NCBI RefSeq assembly: GCF_026239655.1 | Contig: NZ_JAPIVO010000002.1 | Span: forward strand, 620,001-684,000 | Reading direction: 5' to 3' | Source: Pedobacter sp. MR2016-24 | GTDB taxonomy: Bacteria; Bacteroidota; Bacteroidia; Sphingobacteriales; Sphingobacteriaceae | DNA length: 64,000 bases | Shown here: piece by piece, positions 1 through 8,151 of the stretch | Numbering within the stretch: position 1 is the first letter of the stretch | Layout: every line of letters starts with the position of its first letter | The notes under the pieces: model-generated | What the model was told of the DNA's origin: nothing | Seen by the model: only the letters and a program-made list of their open reading frames with translations | Database searches by the model: none | Position numbers and translations under genes: made by a program

Positions 1-3000
1 TTTCCCGAGAATGGTGTGCATCTGGTGTGTCTTCAGGAAATGGCTTTCAAACTCTTGAAGGATAGGAATAGCAGCAACGAGCAAAGTTATGGCCGTTTTT
101 TGACCTATTTGTTCTGGGACAGGTATGAATATGGCAGAAAACTAAATCGACCGGATATCCATTCTACCAACATCACTGGCATGATCGGCAACGTTACGGC
201 ATTACCCGGGATATTCAAGGGGGGTGGGCTACTGTTACAGGCAATGATCAATATATTGTTTCTGGACCAGCGTAACCAATTTGTGGAGGGTTTTCATAAA
301 ATGGCTTATGCAGCAACATTTATGGTGCTAAAAATAGCAGGTCATCTAGCCAAGGAAAACCACATTATACCCTTTGATCCGACCTTTGTCGAGCTGGATG
401 TAGTATTTGTTCCTGAAGAAACAAAGCTCAATCTGGGTGCTGAAAGCTGCTTTTTAAATCGAGAGGCTATCGAATCTTCACTCAGCTCCAGGGGAGTTCC
501 AGCAAAAGTGATCGATGAATTCCTTATTTCACCAGACAATGTGAGCGGAGGGGTTTGCGACCAGGATTTGATGCTTTATCGACCATTGTTAGATCTAGGT
601 GGAGCTTTGCTGGTGCACTCTCCGGTAAATCTGGTCAGCGCACTCTATTATTATCTGTGGAAGCTTGCGGTAGAACAAGGCTGTGCGGATCAGTTGAACC
701 AACTTTATCAACGGGAATGCCTTTTGATGGTTAAGCGGGGTATTTTTCACTTGGGTTGGAAAAGAGCAGACCAGTCTATTATCGATTTTCAAATGGAGCA
801 TGTACTACTCTTTTCTATGGATAGCGATAAACTTGCTGTCGTGCTATATTTTCCCGATGAGATAACCGCCCAAAATTTTTCTAAAGATAATCCGATGGAA
901 AGACTTGGGGATTTGGGTATCGGAGCACAGGTCAAGGAACGAATGGAAAGGGTGAACGGCTTGCTTGATTCTTCTCCACTTGCCCTTCACACGCGAATGT
1001 TTATAGCCGTTATAGGCAACTCAGGTAGAGAGGGAAAAGCTGTGGTTGATGTGCCTGAACAGCCCTTCTTAATGTTCAGTCTTAATGACTGGATGGGTCT
1101 TTGCCATGGAGGGGAGGATTACCACGAGTTGACTTTGTGGTATTTTTACCAGGCCAGGGATAAGTTTCTTTTGCGGTACAATATGGAGGGTGTATCCGTG
1201 CTTGAACTTTTTGTTCTGTATCTGGAGCATCAAGAATCGTTTTATCTATCCAATGAGGGGGTTGAACATTACGTGATCGACCCTGTCCTTAACGATAGCT
1301 TTTTGAAAAGGGCAGAGCGAAAGATGGCTTCTACTGTACTCCCTTATCGAGATCAATCATATTCGGGAACGAATTTTCTACCAGTGATGTTACTTGATGA
1401 TTACGATAAGGTATATGTCGGAGATCCTGCAACTGGCGTGTCCCATCATTTGGCCATTAGAGAGTTTCTCCAGACGATTTGGTTCAAGCCTAGTAATGAA
1501 AAAACTTATCATGCTTATGGTGATAGCGACAAGGTATTTTTTCAGGAACTGATGAAAATGATAGCTTACTGGTTTAATCAGGTCAAATCAGATTTGGAGC
1601 CTATTCTCCAGGGACTGACAACAGAGGTTATAGATGTACAGGTCAGCATCAGTGATCCTGAAAGGTTTTTTAATCCTATTACCGAAGCTTTCGATTTTGG
1701 CGAAAACCACCAGCCGGTACTTATCACGTTAAACGATACAGGCTTGTCAATGAGCTTTAGTAGTGCTTTCGCTGAGCTTTTAGACTTTTCGGATAACCGC
1801 GGTGAGAGATATTTTGTGAATGAACTCTTAGCGGTTTTTAACCTCATCGCCCGTCAGTGCAATTCAAAGATAGAGCTGGATGCCGAGCAAGTGGTTGATC
1901 GTGTAGCCCCGTTGGGCAGGAAGAAAAAGCTTACCATTCTCAATGCAGTGACCGATGTCCGTTTGTTGGGGAACTTTTTAGGAAAGGCAAAATACCTAAG
2001 TTCATGTCAGAGTAATCTAATACTTGATAGGCTCACCGATAGTCTGGAACCCGGTTTTTTGGCAGCGCTTCCCCAATTGACAGACAAAGAGGAGAAAGTC
2101 AAATTTTTATCGAGTCTTGTGTTCAAAACGCTAATTCCCAAGCTCCGCGCATGCTTATCGGGAATCGATAGCGAGGTGTTGCTTTACAAATTAATGGGTA
2201 GATATGAAGCGATTGTGAACCGTAAAAAAGTCCAGGAAATGCGAGTGCCAACAGTTAAATATTGTTATCCAGAACACTATGAGACTTTCATCGAAAAAGT
2301 TCGGGATCGGAACATGGAAATCGAAGAGTCTTCACTAGCCTATCGTTGCCTGATAGAGTTCATTAGTGCTGAACAGCAGAACGGACAGCAATTGATATCT
2401 GAATCATTGGTTGATGAACTGCTAGCGATCATGAACACTATCATAGGACTTGGTATTGTCAGCGACGAGCTTTATTTTGATCTGTCTAGGGATAACCTGG
2501 CGGTGCTTTCTTCAGGTAGGATTGGGTTTCAACACCAATTTCGCGATACAATTGTTCAACCATACAGGAACGAATATCTGGACCGACAAGTCGAGCAGTT
2601 CCATGAAGACTTCGACGATTTTTTTAGTCTGGTAAACGTTGAGCAAAGTACAGATGGCATTAACAGAATAGCCATGATCAATAAAGGCTTCGAACAGGCG
2701 TATGGATTTAGTTTCGAGCAGATCATCTATTTTCTGGTCGATCTTTCTAAGACAGGCATAGAACTAAAGGCTCCAATTGGCCGTATTTCAAGAAACGAAC
2801 TAATTGACTTATCGATGAGGCATCAGGAAGGTCTTAGCCAAGTTCAGGCTAATTCCATCATAGATTTACTTAGTTCGGTAGATAGGGGAAATGCACTGAA
2901 GGTACCTAAAGGAATGGATAATTATGAGGCATCACCTTGGCGTTATAATCGGATGCTTTCTTATCTAAGCAGACCTCTTATAGTTATCAAAACCGCCAGT

Positions 3001-3627
3001 CCTTTAGATGAAACATTTATTTATTTTGGCAGCAGGCATCTAATGGAGGTTGCAGAAAATATGGAGAGGCTAGTGATGGAAGGCAGATTGAAGGATCCTA
3101 AACTCAGGTCTTTAAATGCGACTTTGTTAGATCAGAAAGGAGCTTGGTACAATAGCTTCGTCGCAGAGTGGTTTAGGAAAAATTCTACATTTCTGGTTTT
3201 CCCTGAAGTTTCACTTCCAGGTACTTTAGGTGATATAGACGTATTGGCACTCGACCAGGCAAGAATGAGACTGTATTTAATTGAGGCCAAAAATACATCA
3301 GCATCTAAATCTGCAAAAGAGATGGCAGAGGAAAGAGATCGCTTTTTAGTTGGAAATGAAAAAGAGAAAGCCTGGATGGAAAAACATGTGCTTCGGTTTC
3401 AGTCCCTGAGTAAAGATATTTCAGTCCTCGAAGTTAGAGTAAATATGAAACTGGAGGGATATGATATTATACCCTTTTTTATAACATCCCAATCTATAAT
3501 TATATCTCATCTTTTAAACTCAGATCAATTCGATGCTAAATTCAATATGCCAATAATCTCATTTTCTACTCTTGAAAGTGAGGGGATATCATGTTTAGAT
3601 GATATGGTTTATTTTGCTGAAGTATAA
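1..3627 (+). CDS. Large protein with C-terminal PD-(D/E)XK-like nuclease site (5' end cut by window)
   Basis: I do not recognise the family of the first ~1050 residues. The frame is open back to base 1, so the GTG at 16 is probably not the true start and the N-terminus lies outside the window. About 1205 residues are visible. Near the C-terminus, GDIDVLAL (3229-3252) followed by LYLIEAKN (3271-3294) gives the E...D-x-D...E-x-K spacing of PD-(D/E)XK/NERD-type nucleases, with the Asp on a beta hairpin before the EAK. No membrane segment or repeat was seen. The gene ends 31 bp before the converging end of the CARF operon, so the two may form one defence locus; that link is inference. A large defence-associated protein with a terminal nuclease domain is the most likely description. 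The nuclease call is moderate and the rest unknown. Confidence 0.6.
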   Translation, partial: FPENGVHLVCLQEMAFKLLKDRNSSNEQSYGRFLTYLFWDRYEYGRKLNRPDIHSTNITGMIGNVTALPGIFKGGGLLLQAMINILFLDQRNQFVEGFHKMAYAATFMVLKIAGHLAKENHIIPFDPTFVELDVVFVPEETKLNLGAESCFLNREAIESSLSSRGVPAKVIDEFLISPDNVSGGVCDQDLMLYRPLLDLGGALLVHSPVNLVSALYYYLWKLAVEQGCADQLNQLYQRECLLMVKRGIFHLGWKRADQSIIDFQMEHVLLFSMDSDKLAVVLYFPDEITAQNFSKDNPMERLGDLGIGAQVKERMERVNGLLDSSPLALHTRMFIAVIGNSGREGKAVVDVPEQPFLMFSLNDWMGLCHGGEDYHELTLWYFYQARDKFLLRYNMEGVSVLELFVLYLEHQESFYLSNEGVEHYVIDPVLNDSFLKRAERKMASTVLPYRDQSYSGTNFLPVMLLDDYDKVYVGDPATGVSHHLAIREFLQTIWFKPSNEKTYHAYGDSDKVFFQELMKMIAYWFNQVKSDLEPILQGLTTEVIDVQVSISDPERFFNPITEAFDFGENHQPVLITLNDTGLSMSFSSAFAELLDFSDNRGERYFVNELLAVFNLIARQCNSKIELDAEQVVDRVAPLGRKKKLTILNAVTDVRLLGNFLGKAKYLSSCQSNLILDRLTDSLEPGFLAALPQLTDKEEKVKFLSSLVFKTLIPKLRACLSGIDSEVLLYKLMGRYEAIVNRKKVQEMRVPTVKYCYPEHYETFIEKVRDRNMEIEESSLAYRCLIEFISAEQQNGQQLISESLVDELLAIMNTIIGLGIVSDELYFDLSRDNLAVLSSGRIGFQHQFRDTIVQPYRNEYLDRQVEQFHEDFDDFFSLVNVEQSTDGINRIAMINKGFEQAYGFSFEQIIYFLVDLSKTGIELKAPIGRISRNELIDLSMRHQEGLSQVQANSIIDLLSSVDRGNALKVPKGMDNYEASPWRYNRMLSYLSRPLIVIKTASPLDETFIYFGSRHLMEVAENMERLVMEGRLKDPKLRSLNATLLDQKGAWYNSFVAEWFRKNSTFLVFPEVSLPGTLGDIDVLALDQARMRLYLIEAKNTSASKSAKEMAEERDRFLVGNEKEKAWMEKHVLRFQSLSKDISVLEVRVNMKLEGYDIIPFFITSQSIIISHLLNSDQFDAKFNMPIISFSTLESEGISCLDDMVYFAEV

Positions 3628-3658
3628 CTTATGATAAAATGTGTATTTCAGTGAAAGT

Positions 3659-4771
3659 TTAGTTGAGCGAGTTCTTTTTGTCGAGCTCGTTCAATTTTGC
3701 AACCAGTTTTTGAAAAGAATTCCCTTGCTGCCCTTTGAAGGTGAACATGAAGAAGATCTCAATGTCAAGCTCTTTGCACTTTTCAACAATGATCGGGGTG
3801 GGCATAAAACGACTGACCAGTATTGATTTCGAAACTAGACCTCCATAACTTTGTTTTATAATCTTCATTTTATTGATGTCTTCCTGTTTGATTGTTCCCG
3901 ATTTACATTCGACAAAAATTAATTTATTGTTGGAATTAATCAAGATATCAATTTCATTTTTTGCAGAGACCCGGTCTGATGTTGCCTTCAATTCGAATTT
4001 TAGCAGCATTTCACCTAATTTGTCCCATTTAGAAATTGCTTGTGCAATAATCAGCTCCCACCAACCTGCGTTGAAAAATAAATCATGAATTTTAGATGAT
4101 CTGAAGGTTTGTATCAGTTTTCCTTTAACAAAAATTTCAAGTTTCGAGTGATCCCATTTGCAAATCACATCATTGGGAATTTGTTCCTCACCGCTGAAGG
4201 GTATATTGTCTGAACTATACTTTTTCCTAAAGAAGTTAGCTATTGTTGTGTACCTATTACCTGAATTTGCAAATGTCTCTATTTCTTTGGCGGTTTTAAA
4301 ATCCTGTTCAACAAAATCATTTAGCGTCTTTGTAGTATACTGTTGATGTCCACTGATTCTCAGGAATTCGTCAGTCGTAATTCTGCACTCGATCGGTCTC
4401 TTCGAATAGCTTGGCAGAGAAAGAAGCGTGTTGTCCTGGTTGATGTAAAAGCCAGTTAATCCGCGTTCCAAAAGTACCGAATGGATTGCCAGTACCATTA
4501 TCTTAGTCCCTCCAGTGAAGTTGATCGAAACCTCATCCTGATCATCAATCTTATCTAATATTTTTTCACAGGTTGTCTTTACCGAATCAAAGTCATAGGC
4601 ATCGCAATGGTGTTCAACTGTAGGAATCCCTTTAATAACTGACATCAGGTGCTGTAACCCTTTTTTTGAATCCTTGGATACGATGTAATGTACCTTGTCC
4701 GGATTAAATTCTTTAAATCCGAGAAAAATAGGGAGCAATTGACCCCCGACTAGCGTAATTTGGTATTTCAT
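3659..4771 (-). CDS. CARF-domain nuclease, Card1/Can2-like (DUF1887)
   Basis: This 370-residue protein has the layout of Card1/Can2 enzymes. An N-terminal Rossmann-like CARF domain (about 1-120) carries the ligand-loop motif NFTGGTK (84-90). A linker region (about 140-230) follows. The C-terminal PD-(D/E)XK nuclease has GWWEL (236-240), NEIDIL (272-277) and FVECKSG (286-292). In known relatives, cyclic oligoadenylate made by a type III CRISPR Cas10 binds the CARF dimer and switches on metal-dependent cleavage of single-stranded nucleic acid. Here there is no CRISPR locus in view. It is the last gene of the operon, overlapping the preceding CARF gene by 4 bp (ATGA), so the two are probably translationally coupled. 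Ligand and target are unknown. Confidence 0.85.
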   Translation of the reverse strand: MKYQITLVGGQLLPIFLGFKEFNPDKVHYIVSKDSKKGLQHLMSVIKGIPTVEHHCDAYDFDSVKTTCEKILDKIDDQDEVSINFTGGTKIMVLAIHSVLLERGLTGFYINQDNTLLSLPSYSKRPIECRITTDEFLRISGHQQYTTKTLNDFVEQDFKTAKEIETFANSGNRYTTIANFFRKKYSSDNIPFSGEEQIPNDVICKWDHSKLEIFVKGKLIQTFRSSKIHDLFFNAGWWELIIAQAISKWDKLGEMLLKFELKATSDRVSAKNEIDILINSNNKLIFVECKSGTIKQEDINKMKIIKQSYGGLVSKSILVSRFMPTPIIVEKCKELDIEIFFMFTFKGQQGNSFQKLVAKLNELDKKNSLN

Positions 4772-5346
4772 TTTTGAAAGAGCTCTGGCTGGTTTTTGAA
4801 CGGGTCGTAGACAATATTTAATATTTCTGAACCTGGTAACGGTTTGCGAAGATCTTTTATATACTCCTTAAAATCTACATACAGTATTTTGCATCCATAA
4901 TCCTTCCCAAAGATCGCTGCTGATGCAACCATAGACTTTTTGCCCCCAGTAATATCCAGTACAATCTGAGATGTAGGGTTCAATATCAATTGTTCCTTAA
5001 GCGCTTTATAAATTTGGTCAAAATTATCTTCTTGGAGATAGACGGTCTCGTAGTCTGAACCTAGATATTTTTCGAGATAGTCGGCACCTTCGTTTTTTTT
5101 ATTGGTGGTAAAAATGATGTGAGCATCCGGCTCGACAGTCTTAGCTGTCAATATAATAGGCTCGGGCGAATACCCCAGAATTGAAAACAATACTCCTCCT
5201 TTTGAGAGTAAATGTTCATTTGAAGCTTTAAAAACATCTATAACCGAGGCGAAAAGCTTTTCAAAGTAGATTTCCTGAGCTTTGTCAAACCTGCCTGATC
5301 GAGATAATTCAAGCCATTCGTTTAGATAGGGGATCGTTTGGTTCAT
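4768..5346 (-). CDS. Short stand-alone CARF-domain protein
   Basis: This protein of 192 residues has a Rossmann-like core and the motif LDITGGKKSM (130-139) followed by ILYVD (154-158). That is the signature of Csm6/Csx1/TIGR02710-type CARF domains, where the GGKK/GGTK loop contacts cyclic oligonucleotide. GVLFSILGYSPEP (51-63) is the probable first strand and loop. No HEPN, nuclease or helix-turn-helix domain follows, so this is a sensor without an obvious output. Its start shares one base with the upstream stop (TAATG) and its end overlaps the Card1-like gene by 4 bp. It may pair with that protein, act as a ring nuclease or sponge for the same ligand, or regulate the operon. These roles are inference. 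Confidence 0.75.
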   Translation of the reverse strand: MNQTIPYLNEWLELSRSGRFDKAQEIYFEKLFASVIDVFKASNEHLLSKGGVLFSILGYSPEPIILTAKTVEPDAHIIFTTNKKNEGADYLEKYLGSDYETVYLQEDNFDQIYKALKEQLILNPTSQIVLDITGGKKSMVASAAIFGKDYGCKILYVDFKEYIKDLRKPLPGSEILNIVYDPFKNQPELFQK

Positions 5347-6788
5347 TAGTTTTGTTGAATTTTAAGGTTAACATATTTCAATATATATTTTTCAATATCG
5401 TACCTCATTTTTTCTTTGCCCAATAGATGAAAGTGCCCCTGATCGTAATGGCATTTGAATAACTTATTGCCTATAATCAAAAACTTATGGTCTTTATGGT
5501 GGCCATAGAGTATGGGCGAATCGGCTAGTGCCGAACCTTTTATCGAAAGCCCCGGAGCAATGCTTATGCTGAGCTGTTCGGGAAATTTAGGTGGCATAAT
5601 CTCTTTCTTTTTTTCATAACGACTAAATGTATCAAACAGCATCCTGCGTGTTGGAGTGGGCAAATAAACGTAATCGGATATTTCCATCAGGTATTTGTTA
5701 AATTCCAAAAATGTCGCTCGTTGTTTATCTGATAGTAAGCATCCAACCTCAAAACCGTTTATCAGTCCGTGGTTGCCATCGATATTTGCAGTAAAGATCA
5801 TTCCGGTTTTTTCGTTAATAATCCCTTTGGAATGATTGAAGATGTCCGCGTAAATCTTGCAGCCGGCGCTCCTCAACACTTCTGTTCCTTCCAGATGATC
5901 TGTCCGATAATTCATACCACGGCAAAATACATAGATTTCCACCTGCCGATCAATCGCTCTAACGATGGCAGATCTAAATTCGGGAATCTTTTCGAGTCCC
6001 ACAATACTATATGTCGACAGGTAGATGTATTTTTCCGCCGAGTCAATTATATCTAAGATTTCCCTATAGAGATTGTGCGTAAGCTGTTCATAGGTAAACC
6101 TTAACAGGCATTTTTCTGTTTTCGGAAGTTGCTCTGGCAAAATGCTGATGTTGGCCTGTCCGACAAAGTTTTTTCTTTTTCCAGCGGATGTAAAGCGGAT
6201 GTATTTGGTACCGTGCTGGAAAATTACATCAAAAAGTAAATCTAAATTTTCGGCATAAGGCCTGGCAAGGTAAACCCCACTTTCTGTGTTTTGGACCATT
6301 GAAGGTGTGGTCAGGTTTGCACTGGTGATAAAAGCGTTGTTCCGATCCGCTATGATAAATTTAGCATGTGCAGTTGTTGCTGCTCTAACATGGACGCCGT
6401 TATCATAAAGCGTTTTAATAAAATACATGTGAGTAGATGCCGGATTTTCTTTCAGCTCTTCTTCAGTGATAAAGCTGGACAGGTCGGAAGTATTTTGTAG
6501 TTTGCTGTCATCTAGCTGAGTCAGTATGAATATGGCAACTTTATGCGATTTGGCCTTCTCCATCAACGCATTGAAGATATCTTTATCCGTAATGATGAAA
6601 CTGCAGATTTTAAGTACGTACTTGCTCTGATCTATTAATTTCAATATTTGTCTTTTGATACCTTCATTGTTTACCTGGGTTAGAAACAGCTCAGAGCTTT
6701 CTTTAAATGGGGCGAAGGCCATTTGATTTTCATTGGTGATGAAGGATCCGCCGATGAAGGTATCATGTTCGTTTATGATTTTGTCCAT
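5346..6788 (-). CDS. Phospholipase D-fold (two HKD) nuclease-like protein
   Basis: The protein has about 480 residues. The first HKD-type site, HAKFIIADRNNAFITSANL, lies near residue 139 and the second, HSKGIINEKTGMIFTANID, near 317, where Asn/Glu replaces the usual Asp. Two such half-sites on one chain form one active centre with a covalent phospho-His intermediate in the PLD superfamily, which includes Nuc-type nucleases and the DISARM component DrmC. No signal peptide or membrane segment was seen, so a nucleic acid substrate is more likely than lipid. I chose the ATG at 6788 rather than the one 24 bases upstream because it makes a TAATG stop/start overlap with the previous gene, exactly as at the next junction. 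Probably the nuclease or processing arm of the operon. Confidence 0.8.
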   Translation of the reverse strand: MDKIINEHDTFIGGSFITNENQMAFAPFKESSELFLTQVNNEGIKRQILKLIDQSKYVLKICSFIITDKDIFNALMEKAKSHKVAIFILTQLDDSKLQNTSDLSSFITEEELKENPASTHMYFIKTLYDNGVHVRAATTAHAKFIIADRNNAFITSANLTTPSMVQNTESGVYLARPYAENLDLLFDVIFQHGTKYIRFTSAGKRKNFVGQANISILPEQLPKTEKCLLRFTYEQLTHNLYREILDIIDSAEKYIYLSTYSIVGLEKIPEFRSAIVRAIDRQVEIYVFCRGMNYRTDHLEGTEVLRSAGCKIYADIFNHSKGIINEKTGMIFTANIDGNHGLINGFEVGCLLSDKQRATFLEFNKYLMEISDYVYLPTPTRRMLFDTFSRYEKKKEIMPPKFPEQLSISIAPGLSIKGSALADSPILYGHHKDHKFLIIGNKLFKCHYDQGHFHLLGKEKMRYDIEKYILKYVNLKIQQN

Positions 6789-8149
6789 TATGTCGTCTTT
6801 GCCATAAAACATTCAATATCTATTTTTTCGAGAAGGTCAATTTCCCCGACCGCAGTGAGCATTTCCCTGAAATTGTCCTTATACGCTGGATAGGTCTCCG
6901 TAAACCATGTATGGGTCAACAATGATTTTTTGTTTTCCTTGATCAGCTTTTTGAATTTAAGAACCTGTTGCACAAAATCATCTGTCGTTTTAAAATAGAG
7001 ATATACTAAAAATACGTTCCGGTCGATATTTCCGATGTAGTAATCTCTTTGTCTGATTAGGTTTTCAATTAGACGGCCTCTATCTGAAGAACTCATCAGC
7101 ATTTCTTTGGTCAGGCTGATTTCAATGTTGCTCTCTTCATTGACCACGCTCTCTGGTGATACATCCTTAATTTTAAAAATATCGGTAATGACCCGCATTA
7201 AATCCTCACTACTAAAAGAAAAGCACTTATTTTTTGAATTTTTATATCGGTCAATCTCTCCCCAGTTGGATGTGATGATAGGCTTTGGCTGTTTGTCGGT
7301 ATCTTCCCGCATTGCGGGAATGGTTATTTTAAATTCCAGATTTTGGATCTTGTCGTTCAGGCCATTTTCAAAAATCCTGATGTTCTTTTTGATGGTCTCG
7401 TAGTAGGTAAGCCCTTCAGCAAGAGAAAAATAGGCAAAACCGTCAATAATCTCTTTTGTTAACTCCCCATTAATGAAACTGACTGCCACCAGCACCTGGA
7501 AAGTTTGTTTGGTAAATGAAGAATCTTCAATGGAAACCAGTCCCGTTGGTATATTATATTCATCACGCTCATCCAATGGAATACCAAAAATCTTTTCAGT
7601 AATTAAATCTTTGTCGGGTGGTGTGTGGACAATATCAGGTCCGAATGGCCGACTTGTTCTTGTTTCCCCGTCGGATCCGGTAAAATAGCGTACATCGTTT
7701 TCACTGATCAGCTTGGACCGATAGAAGGTATAAAAGACCTTCGGTAATGGTGCCAGCGAAACTCCGTCAAGATAAAAATCAAATGTTCTGGAATACTGGC
7801 GTTGTCTGATCTTGTCGTCAAATACCGCCCTTCCAGCATCGGTGAGCTGATATCCATCCTCGATTTTTTTGATGAGACCGTCCCTTAACAAGACCTGAAT
7901 TCTAATTTCAACAAACGTTTTCGAAGTTCCGATTAGGCTTCCTATTTGGAAGGGGGTAAATGAATGATTTTTCTTGTAAAAATCGCAAATCACACGGTCG
8001 ACGTTTTCTAGTGCATCAGGAGTGACGTCACTAATGTTTGCATGGATACAATAAATTGGATACTGTATGCAAAAAATGCCTTTCAGTTGGCCACCTTGTG
8101 CCTGGAAGTGCTGATATAGACGCTCGAAATCTAAACTAAATAAACCCAT
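6788..8149 (-). CDS. Winged-helix protein of unknown function (defence operon)
   Basis: This 453-residue protein has no family I can name. Residues about 60-115 look like a winged helix: FTPFQIGSLIGTSKTFVEIR as helix-turn-helix, then LLRDGLIKKIEDGYQLTDAG as the wing leading into a LTDAGR tail typical of MarR/PadR-like and archaeal wHTH domains. The remaining ~330 residues are mixed alpha/beta without recognisable catalytic motif. It starts 2 bp after the helicase stop, and its own stop overlaps the PLD-gene ATG (TAATG), so it is clearly a fixed member of the operon. A nucleic-acid-binding adaptor or specificity subunit is a reasonable guess. It is large for a simple repressor. Confidence 0.6.
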   Translation of the reverse strand: MGLFSLDFERLYQHFQAQGGQLKGIFCIQYPIYCIHANISDVTPDALENVDRVICDFYKKNHSFTPFQIGSLIGTSKTFVEIRIQVLLRDGLIKKIEDGYQLTDAGRAVFDDKIRQRQYSRTFDFYLDGVSLAPLPKVFYTFYRSKLISENDVRYFTGSDGETRTSRPFGPDIVHTPPDKDLITEKIFGIPLDERDEYNIPTGLVSIEDSSFTKQTFQVLVAVSFINGELTKEIIDGFAYFSLAEGLTYYETIKKNIRIFENGLNDKIQNLEFKITIPAMREDTDKQPKPIITSNWGEIDRYKNSKNKCFSFSSEDLMRVITDIFKIKDVSPESVVNEESNIEISLTKEMLMSSSDRGRLIENLIRQRDYYIGNIDRNVFLVYLYFKTTDDFVQQVLKFKKLIKENKKSLLTHTWFTETYPAYKDNFREMLTAVGEIDLLEKIDIECFMAKTT

Positions 8150-8151
8150 TG

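Noticed and set aside
3659..5346. A type III CRISPR-Cas locus, suggested by the CARF proteins
   Set aside because: No Cas10, Cmr/Csm or Cas6 gene and no regularly spaced repeats were seen within 64 kb; the CARF genes sit with a helicase and a PLD protein instead.
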